From NCBI RefSeq assembly GCF_029688865.1, contig NZ_JARUKV010000010.1, forward strand, positions 100,278 through 164,277: a DNA stretch of 64,000 nt, read 5' to 3'. The stretch comes from Natronococcus sp. A-GB7. GTDB taxonomy: Archaea > Halobacteriota > Halobacteria > Halobacteriales > Natrialbaceae. A program made the translations under genes and the position numbers. Shown here in pieces: positions 44,241 through 52,889 of the stretch (position 1 is its first letter; the number at the start of each line of letters is the position of its first letter). The notes below the pieces were generated by a model. It did not search any database, had not been told where the DNA came from, and saw only the letters and a program-made list of their open reading frames with translations.

Positions 44241-44271
44241 AAAAAAACGTGCGATCGACGAACGTTCGTCG
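44241..44271 (-). terminator. Terminator of the sucC-sucD operon
   Basis: On the minus strand a 16-bp palindrome (CGACGAACGTTCGTCG) is followed after 8 bases by TTTTTTT. It lies about 38 nt beyond the sucD stop. Hairpin plus T-run is a good terminator. Confidence 0.7.
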
Positions 44272-44308
44272 TTCGCGTTCGCTCGCTACCGAACGACGGA
44301 GTTCCGGG

Positions 44309-45181
44309 TTACGCGAGGAACTCTTCGATGTGGTCGGCGACCTCCTCGGGGGTGTCGCCGACGGGGACGCCCGCGTCGTTCAGCGCCGAGATCTTGCTTT
44401 CGGCGGTACCGGTTCCGGAGCCGGAGACGATGGCGCCCGCGTGGCCCATCCGCTTGCCCGGCGGGGCCGTGCGGCCGGCGATGAAGCCCGCGACGGGCGT
44501 CTCGACGTAGTCGTCGATGAACGCCGCGGCCTCCTCCTCGTCCTCGCCGCCGATCTCACCGCACATGACGATGGCGTCGGTTTCGGGGTCGTCCTCGAAC
44601 AGCTCGAGGGCGTCGACGAAGTCCGTCCCGATAATGGGGTCGCCGCCGATCCCGATCGCGGTGCTCTGGCCGAGCCCGCGGTTGGTGAGGTTGTCGACGA
44701 CCTGGTAGGTCAGGGTGCCCGAACGGGAGACCAGGCCGACGTTCCCCTCCGAGAAGATGTTCCCCGGGAGGATGCCCAGCTTGGCCTCGCCGGGGGTGAT
44801 GAGCCCCGGACAGTTCGGACCGATGAGTCGCGTATCGGTCTCGGTGAGACGCTTGTTGACCCGGGCCATGTCCTGGGTCGGGATCCCCTCCGTGATCGCG
44901 ACCGCGAGCTCGAGGTCCGTATCGAGGGACTCGAAGATCGCGTCGCCGGCGAACGCCGGCGGGACGAAGATCACCGAGGTGTCGGCGTCCTCCTCCTCGA
45001 CGGCCTCGTGGACCGTGTCGTACACCGGGACGCCGGCGGCCTCCTGGCCGCCCTTCCCGGGCACGGCGCCCGCGACGACGTTCGTGCCGTACTCCATCAT
45101 CTGCTCGGCGTGGAACTTGCCCTCCCCGCCGGTGATGCCCTGTACCACGACGCGCGTGTCGTCGTCGACTAGTACACTCAT
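44309..45181 (-). CDS. sucD: Succinate-CoA ligase, alpha subunit
   Basis: 290 residues. Marks include [47 protein letters not shown] and the phospho-histidine region [14 protein letters not shown]. It works with SucC in the TCA cycle, making ATP or GTP from succinyl-CoA, or the reverse reaction. Its ATG overlaps the stop of sucC (45178-45181). A hairpin with T-run terminates the operon just downstream. Confidence 0.96.
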   Translation of the reverse strand: MSVLVDDDTRVVVQGITGGEGKFHAEQMMEYGTNVVAGAVPGKGGQEAAGVPVYDTVHEAVEEEDADTSVIFVPPAFAGDAIFESLDTDLELAVAITEGIPTQDMARVNKRLTETDTRLIGPNCPGLITPGEAKLGILPGNIFSEGNVGLVSRSGTLTYQVVDNLTNRGLGQSTAIGIGGDPIIGTDFVDALELFEDDPETDAIVMCGEIGGEDEEEAAAFIDDYVETPVAGFIAGRTAPPGKRMGHAGAIVSGSGTGTAESKISALNDAGVPVGDTPEEVADHIEEFLA

Positions 45182-46329
45182 GCTTGTCCCTCCTCAGCGT
45201 ACTCGACGGCACGCTGAACCGCGTCCTCGAGGGTCTGTTCGACCGTCACGAGGTCCTCGTTCAGAATCTCCATCCCCTCCTCCCAGTTCGTCCCCGCGAG
45301 GCGGACGACGACCGGTTTGGGGATCTCGTCGAACTGCTCTAAGGCTTCGTTGATCCCCTTGGCGACCTCGTCGCCGCGGGTGATCCCGCCGAAGATGTTG
45401 AAGACGACCGAATCGACGTTGTCGTCCGAGAACACCATATCGAGGGCGTTCGCGATGCGGTCGGCCTTCGCGCCGCCGCCGACGTCCAGGAAGTTCGCGG
45501 GTTCGCCGCCGTAGTGGTCGACGAGGTCCAGCGTGGTCATCACGAGGCCGGCGCCGTTGCCGATGATCCCCGTGTTGCCCTCCAGCCGAACGTAGTCGAA
45601 GTTGTACTCGTCGGCTTTCTGCTCGAGCTCGTCACCGCCGCCCGCGGCCTCGGCCTCCATCTCGGCGAGTTCGGGCTGGCGGAACAGCGCGTCCTCGTCG
45701 ATGTTCATCACGGCGTCGGCCGCGATGACCTCGTCGTCGTCGGTGACCATCAGCGGGTTGATCTCGGCGTCGGAGCCGTCGCGGTCGTCCCAGAGCTGGT
45801 AGAGCGTCGTCAGCACGCTCGAGACGTCGCGGGCGACGGCCTTGTCGACGCCGGCGTCGTAGACGGCCTTGCGGGCCTGATAGGGGTGCATGCCAAACGA
45901 GGGGTCGATGTGCTCGCGGGCGATCGCCTCGGGGTCCTCCTCGGCGACCTCCTCGATGTTGACGCCCCCCTTCGTCGAGACCATCGCGACGGGTTTGCCC
46001 TCGCCGCGGTCCATCGTGATGCCGACGTAGAGCTCGTCGACGAAGTCGACCGCTCCCTCGACGAGAACCTGGTCGACGTGGTAGCCCTTGAGGTCCATCC
46101 CGATGATCGACTCGGCCGCCTCGCGGGCCTCCTCCTCGTTCTCGACGAGTTCGATCCCGCCGGCTTTCCCCCGACCGCCGACCTGTACCTGTGCCTTGAC
46201 CGCGACCGGATACCCGATCTCCTCGGCTGCGGTCAGTACGCCGTCGACGTCCGAAGCGAGCTGTGACTCCGGCGTCGGAATCCCGGCGTCGGCGAAGACT
46301 TGCTTCGCCTGGTACTCATGTAGTTTCAT
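45178..46329 (-). CDS. sucC: Succinate-CoA ligase, beta subunit
   Basis: 383 residues with the ATP-grasp domain: [21 protein letters not shown] at the start, [36 protein letters not shown] and [15 protein letters not shown]. It binds nucleotide and, with SucD, forms the ligase. The A/T box GCTTAAATCC about 30 nt upstream of ATG 46329 gives a leaderless start. First gene of sucCD. Confidence 0.96.
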   Translation of the reverse strand: MKLHEYQAKQVFADAGIPTPESQLASDVDGVLTAAEEIGYPVAVKAQVQVGGRGKAGGIELVENEEEAREAAESIIGMDLKGYHVDQVLVEGAVDFVDELYVGITMDRGEGKPVAMVSTKGGVNIEEVAEEDPEAIAREHIDPSFGMHPYQARKAVYDAGVDKAVARDVSSVLTTLYQLWDDRDGSDAEINPLMVTDDDEVIAADAVMNIDEDALFRQPELAEMEAEAAGGGDELEQKADEYNFDYVRLEGNTGIIGNGAGLVMTTLDLVDHYGGEPANFLDVGGGAKADRIANALDMVFSDDNVDSVVFNIFGGITRGDEVAKGINEALEQFDEIPKPVVVRLAGTNWEEGMEILNEDLVTVEQTLEDAVQRAVEYAEEGQA

Positions 46330-46355
46330 ACCATTCGAACGGCCGTCCCGGCCTT

Positions 46356-46365
46356 GCTTAAATCC
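46356..46365 (-). promoter_or_regulatory. TATA-like box of sucCD
   Basis: GCTTAAATCC (plus strand), GGATTTAAGC on the minus strand, lies about 30 nt before the sucC start in GC-rich DNA. Confidence 0.55.
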
Positions 46366-46490
46366 TGCCAGTTTCCGTTCGACTTCCGGCAGTGATTGCC
46401 ACGACCGGGGCGCTCCCCGCCGCTCGAGCGAAATTAACTCAGTTCCGTATTAGGGTACTTTTATTACCTCGGCTGCGGTATGCACAGGTG

Positions 46491-46613
46491 ATGCCCGAAG
46501 TAAACGTCTCCGAGTCCCTGTACAAGAAGCTCGAGGAAGAGAACCCCGAGTCGATCGAGGACGCGGTCTGGGAGCTGATGTACCAGGCGCGACGCGAGTC
46601 CCAGTACCAGTAG
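46491..46613 (+). CDS. 40-residue helical protein, function unknown
   Basis: Starts MPEVNVSESLYKKLEEENPE and continues into a helix ending RRESQYQ. The beta strand followed by two helices is like the start of a CopG/ribbon-helix-helix protein, but too short for certainty. From memory, short haloarchaeal proteins with the same VNVSESLYKKLE start exist as a DUF family. An A/T box (CTTTTATTACC, about 30 nt upstream) supports this leaderless start. Confidence 0.7.
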   Translation: MPEVNVSESLYKKLEEENPESIEDAVWELMYQARRESQYQ

Positions 46614-46826
46614 TCGATCGAGCCCTTCGTCGTGAGCGCGGCGCTATTCCTGTGCCGTCATACCCGGTAGTTGACGGTAGCTCGAGTGCTGGTACCGAAG
46701 CGTTTGACTCCGTACGGCTCCTACCCCGAAGCGAGCGGTGTCTCTCCGTATCCCCGGCAGACGCGACACGCGGGACGGACAGCTCCGGAGCCGACGCGAT
46801 TGCCGGCGACCGGAGGCGGTGTCGTA

Positions 46827-47696
46827 GTGTCGACCTCGACGACCGCACGCGAGGGACACCACCTGCCGGCGTGGCTGCTCGCCGCGCTCCGCTTCCTGGT
46901 CCACAGCAATCTCTTCATCTCGCTCGCGGCCGCAAGCGTGGTCGTCACGACGGCCGTCCTCGCCGACCTGCCGCTCGAGGCGCTGCCCGCCTTCATCGTC
47001 TTCGCGGCGGCGATGTTCGTCTACACCATAAACCGCTTTACCGACCTCGAGGAGGACCGCGAGAACGTCCCCCGGCGCGCGGCGTTCGTCGAGCGCGCCG
47101 GCCTCGCCTGGCTGGCGCTGGGCGTCGGGCTCTACCTCGGCGCCATCGCCGTCGCCGTCGCGCTCGAACTTCCGGGCGCCGGCTACCTGCTGTTGCCCGC
47201 GGTCGTCGCCGGGCTGTACACCCTCGGGGTCAAGCGGGTCTTCCTCGTGAAGAACCTCTTCGTCGGTTTCGCCTGGGCGGTGATCCCGCTCGGGGTCGGG
47301 GTCTACTACGAACAGCTGTGGACCCGCGAGGTGCTCTTTCTCGCCGTCTACATCGGGAGCATGATCACTATCGCCGCGGCGATCTTCGACGTCAAGGACA
47401 TCGAGGGCGACCGCAAGGAGGGGATCGCGACGATCCCGACGGCGTTCGGCCCGCGCTGGACCCGGATCGTCGCCCAGCTCGCCAACGTCGCCGTCGCGGT
47501 CGGCGTCGTCAGCGTCGTCGCGACGGGCGTCCTCGACGCCCGGTTCCTCGCCCTGCTCGCCTTCCACGGCTACGTCGGCTGTTACATCCCCTTCGCGAGC
47601 CGGGATCGCGGGCCGCTGTTCTACGGCGGGATCGTCGACGGCGAACACGTCTTTCTGGCCGCGCTCGTGCTCGCACTCGAGTGGCTCGTCTGGTAG
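46827..47696 (+). CDS. UbiA-family prenyltransferase
   Basis: 289 residues with eight to nine membrane helices. First Asp-rich motif: N69-RFTD73-LEED77; second: DVKDIEGDRKEG near residue 190. UbiA enzymes move a polyprenyl chain to an acceptor such as a quinone ring, a lipid glycerol, or heme. The sequence does not say which; digeranylgeranylglyceryl phosphate or menaquinone steps are candidates. I start at GTG 46827 (V-S-T-S-T-T), because the frame upstream has a non-coding look; the choice is tentative. Confidence 0.82.
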   Translation: MSTSTTAREGHHLPAWLLAALRFLVHSNLFISLAAASVVVTTAVLADLPLEALPAFIVFAAAMFVYTINRFTDLEEDRENVPRRAAFVERAGLAWLALGVGLYLGAIAVAVALELPGAGYLLLPAVVAGLYTLGVKRVFLVKNLFVGFAWAVIPLGVGVYYEQLWTREVLFLAVYIGSMITIAAAIFDVKDIEGDRKEGIATIPTAFGPRWTRIVAQLANVAVAVGVVSVVATGVLDARFLALLAFHGYVGCYIPFASRDRGPLFYGGIVDGEHVFLAALVLALEWLVW

Positions 47697-47849
47697 CGGA
47701 CGGCGAAGCTCGTCTCCGATGACGGCTACCGACGACCACGTTCGGGCGAGTAGGTCGATCGCTCGAAGTATGGGGGGCGTACGGATCGATCCGGCGGCGA
47801 TACTGGAAGCATAACAAACCCCCGACCCCGGGTGTGGGTTCGACGAACG

Positions 47850-49166
47850 ATGGACCGACGGACCTACCTCGCGATCGGAGCGGCGACCGTTCTCGCCGGC
47901 TGTACCGAACTCGGCGGCCCCGGAGAACCGGACACGAGCGACGAACGGGCTGATGGCGGCGGGACGGAGCCAACCAACGAGACGTCGGACGACAAAGATT
48001 CCGAGAACGGCGACGACGAGGGAGGTCCCGAGGACGACGACGAAGAGGAATACCCCGAACTGGTCGGCACCTTCGACGACTTCGAGGAGCTCGAGGAGTG
48101 GTGGGAGTGGCAGGACATCGGCACACTCGAGGCCGACTCGAGTCGCGCCTCGCTGGGCTCCCAGTCGGCGCTGCTCACGGCGTCGGTCGAATCACGAGGA
48201 CAGGTCCGGGTTCGCCGCGAGCTCGAGGAGCCGATCGACGTTCGGGAGGTCGCGCCCGGGCTCGACCTGGCCACTGACACGGAGTCCGGCGTCGTACGCA
48301 TCCAGCTCCAGGACGCCGACGCCCACTACGTCGAGTACAGCCAGGGGTTCGCGGGCGGAACGTCGCTGACGCGTCACAACTTCGGCATCACCCGGATCCG
48401 GGGCGAGCCCGACCTGAGCGAGGTCGTCGTCCTGCAGGTGATCCGCTGGTTCGGCGACGACGCCGAAGGCCGCCAGTGGGTCGACGACTTCCACTTCGTT
48501 CCTCGACCGACCCAGGGGACGGTGTTGCTCCAGTTCCACGGCGGGTACGAGACACACTACACGGAGGCCCTGCCCCGCCTCGAGGACGCAGACCTCCCGG
48601 CGACGGCGTTCGTCCCGACCGACCGCCTCCGCGAGGACGAAGCGGTCGAGGGCGACCGACTGACGCACAAGCAGGTCGACGATCTCGCTGCCGCCGGCTG
48701 GACGATCGGCGCACAGCCGGCGAACGGCCAGCCCCTCGACAGCATCGATCCGGACGGGCTCGAGGACGCCGTCGTCGACCCAGTCGACTGGCTCTCCGAG
48801 GCGGGTTACGGAGACGACGTCCGCGTTTTCACGTACCCCGGTTCGAGCTACACCGACGAGTCCGTCGATCTCGTCCGGAACAACTACGACCTCGCCTTCG
48901 CGGGCCGCTCGCGCTCGCAGGGGTACGCGGGGAACCCCCACCTCTGCTCGATGGCAGAGACACCCGAGCCGGGTGAGGCAACTGACCTGCTCGAGTGGAC
49001 GGCCGAGTGGGGCGGTATTACGGCGATCCCGTTCTACGGGCTCGAGGAGGCGGACGCGCTCGAGGCGCTCGAGGAGACGCTTCGGACGCTCGAGGAGCAC
49101 GTCGAAGCGGGGGAGCTCGAGGTGATCACGCCCGCCGAGATGGCCGAGGAGTACGTCTACGAATAG
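47850..49166 (+). CDS. Lipoprotein with a degenerate polysaccharide-deacetylase domain
   Basis: 438 residues. A Tat-type lipoprotein signal (MDRRTYLAIGAATVLAGC, Cys18) is followed by an acidic linker to about 70, a beta-rich domain of carbohydrate-binding look (about 75-225), then a NodB/deacetylase-like fold (LLQFHGGYETHYTEALPRLE ... FTYPGSSYTDES). The usual catalytic TFDDG is QFHGG, and the HxxxH metal site is replaced by GAQPANGQ, so it is probably not an active deacetylase. It should sit on the outer face of the membrane. M at 47850 is preferred to 47832, because the signal begins there. Confidence 0.78.
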   Translation: MDRRTYLAIGAATVLAGCTELGGPGEPDTSDERADGGGTEPTNETSDDKDSENGDDEGGPEDDDEEEYPELVGTFDDFEELEEWWEWQDIGTLEADSSRASLGSQSALLTASVESRGQVRVRRELEEPIDVREVAPGLDLATDTESGVVRIQLQDADAHYVEYSQGFAGGTSLTRHNFGITRIRGEPDLSEVVVLQVIRWFGDDAEGRQWVDDFHFVPRPTQGTVLLQFHGGYETHYTEALPRLEDADLPATAFVPTDRLREDEAVEGDRLTHKQVDDLAAAGWTIGAQPANGQPLDSIDPDGLEDAVVDPVDWLSEAGYGDDVRVFTYPGSSYTDESVDLVRNNYDLAFAGRSRSQGYAGNPHLCSMAETPEPGEATDLLEWTAEWGGITAIPFYGLEEADALEALEETLRTLEEHVEAGELEVITPAEMAEEYVYE

Positions 49167-49552
49167 TTGGTCGCCGATCGACGGTGAACCGGTTCCGACG
49201 CGAGAACGAGTTCGAAAAGCGAACGGCAGCGGTGTACAAAACGCGCACGTCAAGTGTGGCCGAAATCGGCGTTCGGCCGCCACAGGAGTCGTACCAGGGG
49301 ATCGCGGTATTCGATACGGGATCGGTCACGTCGCGCGAGTAGCGTGGTATTCGTTGTCATCACCACGGTACCTTCGACGAGTTCGTGTCCAGTAATAAGC
49401 TTTCCCACTAGTCAGACCGCAACCGATAGGAGGAATACAAGTTCGTATGACAACCTTAGTCGATACATACTTGCCAACCCGTCGTTCCGCCGAAGGTGAT
49501 CGGCAGGCGGTAGTCCGAGTCTCTCGGACGGACTCGAGGCGGCGAGCGCCGA
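49167..49552. other. Intergenic region with copy B of the 73-bp repeat
   Basis: 386 bp between convergent genes. Apart from the repeat at 49339-49411, it has an A/T-rich patch (about 49411-49470) and no gene. No hairpin terminator is obvious. Confidence 0.6.
49339..49411 (+). repeat. 73-bp intergenic repeat, copy B
   Basis: The counterpart of 43952-44024: same strand, same length, with GTAGCGTGG, ATTCGTTGTCATCACCAC, TCGACGAGT, AGTAATAAGCTTT and CTAG in the same order. No coding frame is shared. Confidence 0.8.
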
Positions 49553-50641
49553 TCAGGGCTCCTCGACGTCGACCCAGAGGTGGACGTGGTACTCGGTGTC
49601 GTCGGTCGTCGGCTCGTCGGGCACCTCGCCGTCGGGGAACAGCAGCCAGACGATCCGAACGTTCTCGCCGACCATGGTCGGCTCGAGTTCGTGAGTCTGG
49701 TGCCAGCTCTCGTCGTGGTCCAGCGTCGTCTCGAAGCGCTCGAGCTCCTGTTGTTCGGTGACGACGGTTTCGTTAACCGCGGTCTGGTTCCCGTCCTCGG
49801 CAGCCGAGTCCGTGACGGCGCTCTCGTTGACCACGGTTTCGGTCTGCTGTTCGACCGCGACGACGGTGTAGTCGGTCGTCTCGTGTTCGTGGTTGTCGAC
49901 GCCGACGATGACCTCGGCGCTCTCGCCCTGGGTGAACTCCGTGGGGTAGCCGTCGGCGACGAGTTCGCCGTCGTCGTCCTCGGTGAGGAGGTAGACCGCG
50001 GAGAACTGCTCGCCGGCCGGCGGGGAGACGACCGCGAAACCGACGACGCCGACCGCGAGCACGATCGAGAGCACCAACAGGACGTTCAGGGCGCCGTCGA
50101 GGCGGGTCTCGGGCTCGAGCAGCTCCGAGCGCCCGGCAGCGTACCACGCGCCGTAGGGAACCGCGAACCGCTCGTCGGCGGGGAGCTCCCACCGCCGGTG
50201 GGCCGCGACGGCAGTCGCGAGGACGGTAAAGCCCGACAGCGAGAGCATGATCGGCGTCAGTCGGATCCCCCACGGCGTGAAGTTCAACACGAGGCCGATC
50301 AGGGGGACGATGGCGATGCTCAGCCCGAACGCGAGCGCGACGCGTTCGATGCCGTCGATCCCCGCGCGGATCGACTCGCCCGAGAAGCGGGCGGTCTCCT
50401 CTGTGTCGTCGGTCGTCGGCGACTCGCCGGCCTCCGGAAACAGCGCGGCGATGAAGACGTAGCCGGGGACGAACAGCGCGAAGGCGAGCCCCAGCGGGAC
50501 CCGGAGGGGGGTGTCCCGAACGACGGGAACGAAGACGGCGACGTTGACCAGGAGGGTCACGACGAGCATCGCCGCGAGGTCGGCGGGCAGCCTGCGGACC
50601 GGGCGAGGAATCAGGAGCCGAAGCGACCGTCGATCGTCCAT
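49553..50641 (-). CDS. DUF1616 membrane protein
   Basis: 362 residues. Four to five membrane helices (DLAAMLVVTLLVNVAVFVPVV, ALFVPGYVFIAALFP, VALAFGLSIAIVPLIGLVLNF, NVLLVLSIVLAVGVVGFAVV) and a C-terminal extracellular beta domain (about 240-362) like a CARDB domain (ESAEVIVGVDNHEHETTDYTV). DUF1616 proteins in archaea sit next to glycosyltransferase or transglutaminase/MoxR-type genes. It fits the envelope-type locus to its right. The ATG at 50641 is 50 bp from the next gene's stop; both run in the same direction. Confidence 0.85.
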   Translation of the reverse strand: MDDRRSLRLLIPRPVRRLPADLAAMLVVTLLVNVAVFVPVVRDTPLRVPLGLAFALFVPGYVFIAALFPEAGESPTTDDTEETARFSGESIRAGIDGIERVALAFGLSIAIVPLIGLVLNFTPWGIRLTPIMLSLSGFTVLATAVAAHRRWELPADERFAVPYGAWYAAGRSELLEPETRLDGALNVLLVLSIVLAVGVVGFAVVSPPAGEQFSAVYLLTEDDDGELVADGYPTEFTQGESAEVIVGVDNHEHETTDYTVVAVEQQTETVVNESAVTDSAAEDGNQTAVNETVVTEQQELERFETTLDHDESWHQTHELEPTMVGENVRIVWLLFPDGEVPDEPTTDDTEYHVHLWVDVEEP

Positions 50642-50691
50642 TCAGTACGACGTTGACGAGCGGCCAATAAAAGTCGGTCGATCGAACCGTC

Positions 50692-52797
50692 CTACGCGGC
50701 TGCCGACGCCGACCCGGCCGTCGTCTCGAGATCGGCCTCCTCGCAGAGCCGCGCTGCGATCTCGAGGGCGTGTTCGGCCTGGTCCTCGGTAACCGGATCC
50801 GGGGTGAAGGCGGCCTGCTCGTAGGTTTCGACGAGCTCCCGGAGCGGGACCGCGTCGGCCGCGGCGTCGTCGGCGTGCTCCCGGTAGAACTCCCAGTGGG
50901 TCGCCGAACCGGGCCGACCGACCGCGCTTCCGTAGGCGTGTCTGACGGCGGCGTGTCCGGTTCGAACCGCAGTGTCGGTTCGACCGTCCGCGAGCTGCTC
51001 GGTCGCCCGTTCGAGCAGGGCGTCGATGCGCTCCTGTGTCACCGCCGGATCGGGACCGCGATCGGGGCCGCCGACCGCGATCGACGGCGCCCGATCGAGG
51101 GCGTCTCGCCTCGATCGGCGTCGCCACCAGCCCGCCAGTCCGAGCACCCCGATCCCCAGCAGCGCGCCGACGCCGACGACGGCCGACTGCGGGACCGGCA
51201 GCGAGTCGCCGCCGTTGGGCATCGTTACGGTCTCCTCGGCCTCTGCCGCGGCCATGTTCGATCCGGCGCCGTCGTAGCTGACGGCGACCGTAACCTCCTC
51301 GCCGTCGACCGAACCCGTGTCGACGGTGCCGGCGATCCCGCCGTCCTCGTCAGTCTCGATCGTCTCCGCCGCCACGCCGTCGACCCGGACCTCGAGGGTC
51401 TGGTTGTCGAGGGGGTCGCCGTCTTCGGTTGCGAGGCTGCCGTCGATCGCGACCTCCTCCTCGCCAATCGCCGTCGCCGTCGCCGTCAGCTCGGTTTCGG
51501 TCTCGACGACGCTGATCGGCGCTTCGGCGGGCGTCGCAGTGAGCGTTCGATCCTCGTAGGGAAGCGAGGCCGTTACCGTCCCCTCGCCGGCAGAGACGTT
51601 CGCCGGCGTCTCGACCTCACCCTCGAAGTCCCCCTCCGAGGCGGTTACGGTCCCGAGGAGTTCGCCGTCGACGCTGATCGCGACCGGAACGTCGTCGACG
51701 GGCTCTCCGGCGGCGGTCACCGTTCCGCTGACCGATAGCGGGTCGCCGTAGGCGACCTCGTCGGTCGCCGTCAGATCGTCGATCGTCGCCGTCGTCTGTT
51801 CGGGCGTCACTTCGACCTCCTGCTCGGCGCCGAGGTAGTTCGTGTCGCCGTCGGGAACGTACTCGACGGTCACCGTCTCCTCGTCGAGCGCGAGATCGGT
51901 GGGTCGGTACTCGAACTCGAAGTCGCTCTCGTCGCCGGCCCACCAGTCGCCGCTCGGCTCGCCGACGGCGACGGGCTCGTCCTCGACACGAATCTCGAGG
52001 TCGCCCTCGATCGGCTCGCCGTCCGCGGTTTGGACCGCGCCGCGGACGACCATCGGATCGTCGAACGACGCCGTCTCGTCGACGACCTCGAGGTCGAGTT
52101 CGGTCTCGACGAACTGCTCGTCGCGGACGGCCGTCTGCTCGCTCTCGATCTCGCTTCGGCTCTCGTTGATCGACGCCACCGAGTCGGAGTGGTCCTCGTC
52201 AGTCTCGTTGTCGATCGTCTCGTAGCTCGTGACGGCGTCCTCCCCGGCCTCGTCGATCTCGTCGGACAGCGCCTCGAGTTCGCGCGCGAGGTCGTGGGCG
52301 CGCTCCTGGTCACCCTCCTGTAGCGCCTCCTCGTACTCCGCGCGGGTCTCGTGGTACTCCTCGATGGTGTCCGCCATTCGCTCCTGGGACTCGGAGGCGT
52401 TCCGGTAGGCTTCGACCGGGTCGTCCTCGTCGTCGCCAGTCGATCCGGAGACCTCGGCGTACTGCTCGAGGCGTTCGTCGTAGTCGTCGCCGAGGTGCTC
52501 ACGGGCCTGGTCGTACTGGCCCTCGCTCAGGGCGACCGAACTATCCTGAAGCTGATCGGAGAGCTGGTCGGAGAGCCAGGACTCGAGTTCCTCGTCGTCG
52601 CCGGCCTCGTCGTACTCGTCGGGGTTCTGGTGGCGGGGCGTCTCGTTGACCGCCGGCTGGTCGCTCGCGCTCGCGAGCGTGTCACCCACGACCGACTGGG
52701 AGGAGTCGCCGGCGGGAGCGCCCGCGGCGGTCGCCGCGAGGGGCAACGAACACGCCAACAGCGCGAGGACGAGCGCACGGACGACGACCTGGTTCAC
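50692..52797 (-). CDS. Surface protein with coiled coil, Ig-like domains and a DUF4129-like tail
   Basis: 701 residues: signal peptide (ALVLALLACSLPLAATAAGA), a long acidic helical region (about 60-230) of coiled-coil type, two to three Ig-like or Big domains (about 240-530), one membrane helix (AVVGVGALLGIGVLGLAGWW), and a cytosolic helical C-terminus (RTGHAAVRHAYGSAVG ... AEHALEIAARLCEEA) like DUF4129. DUF4129 regions usually go with transglutaminase and DUF58/MoxR genes. The GTG at 52797 is chosen because the signal peptide begins there; an in-frame ATG at 52851 is less likely. It diverges from the DUF58 gene. Confidence 0.75.
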   Translation of the reverse strand: MNQVVVRALVLALLACSLPLAATAAGAPAGDSSQSVVGDTLASASDQPAVNETPRHQNPDEYDEAGDDEELESWLSDQLSDQLQDSSVALSEGQYDQAREHLGDDYDERLEQYAEVSGSTGDDEDDPVEAYRNASESQERMADTIEEYHETRAEYEEALQEGDQERAHDLARELEALSDEIDEAGEDAVTSYETIDNETDEDHSDSVASINESRSEIESEQTAVRDEQFVETELDLEVVDETASFDDPMVVRGAVQTADGEPIEGDLEIRVEDEPVAVGEPSGDWWAGDESDFEFEYRPTDLALDEETVTVEYVPDGDTNYLGAEQEVEVTPEQTTATIDDLTATDEVAYGDPLSVSGTVTAAGEPVDDVPVAISVDGELLGTVTASEGDFEGEVETPANVSAGEGTVTASLPYEDRTLTATPAEAPISVVETETELTATATAIGEEEVAIDGSLATEDGDPLDNQTLEVRVDGVAAETIETDEDGGIAGTVDTGSVDGEEVTVAVSYDGAGSNMAAAEAEETVTMPNGGDSLPVPQSAVVGVGALLGIGVLGLAGWWRRRSRRDALDRAPSIAVGGPDRGPDPAVTQERIDALLERATEQLADGRTDTAVRTGHAAVRHAYGSAVGRPGSATHWEFYREHADDAAADAVPLRELVETYEQAAFTPDPVTEDQAEHALEIAARLCEEADLETTAGSASAAA

Positions 52798-52889
52798 GAT
52801 CGGTAATTCACGCCGCCGAACAAAAGCCTGTCTGCTCGCCCCGACGGACAACCAGTAGGTTCAACACGTCACCGAAAAACCACTGGTGT

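Larger units (their letters stand above)
43233..44308. other. Gene-poor region of about 1.1 kb with repeats
   Basis: No convincing gene lies here. It holds a 20-bp perfect palindrome (43469-43488), a stretch of familiar haloarchaeal intergenic character (about 43500-43670), a doubtful 37-codon plus-strand frame at 43871-43984 (starts MSNEMWVRRQ), one copy of a 73-bp repeat (43952-44024) and the sucCD terminator. It looks like a scar of mobile or decayed DNA. Confidence 0.6.

Noticed and set aside
47850..49166. An active polysaccharide deacetylase
   Set aside because: The catalytic Asp pair and metal histidines are missing, so only the fold is claimed.
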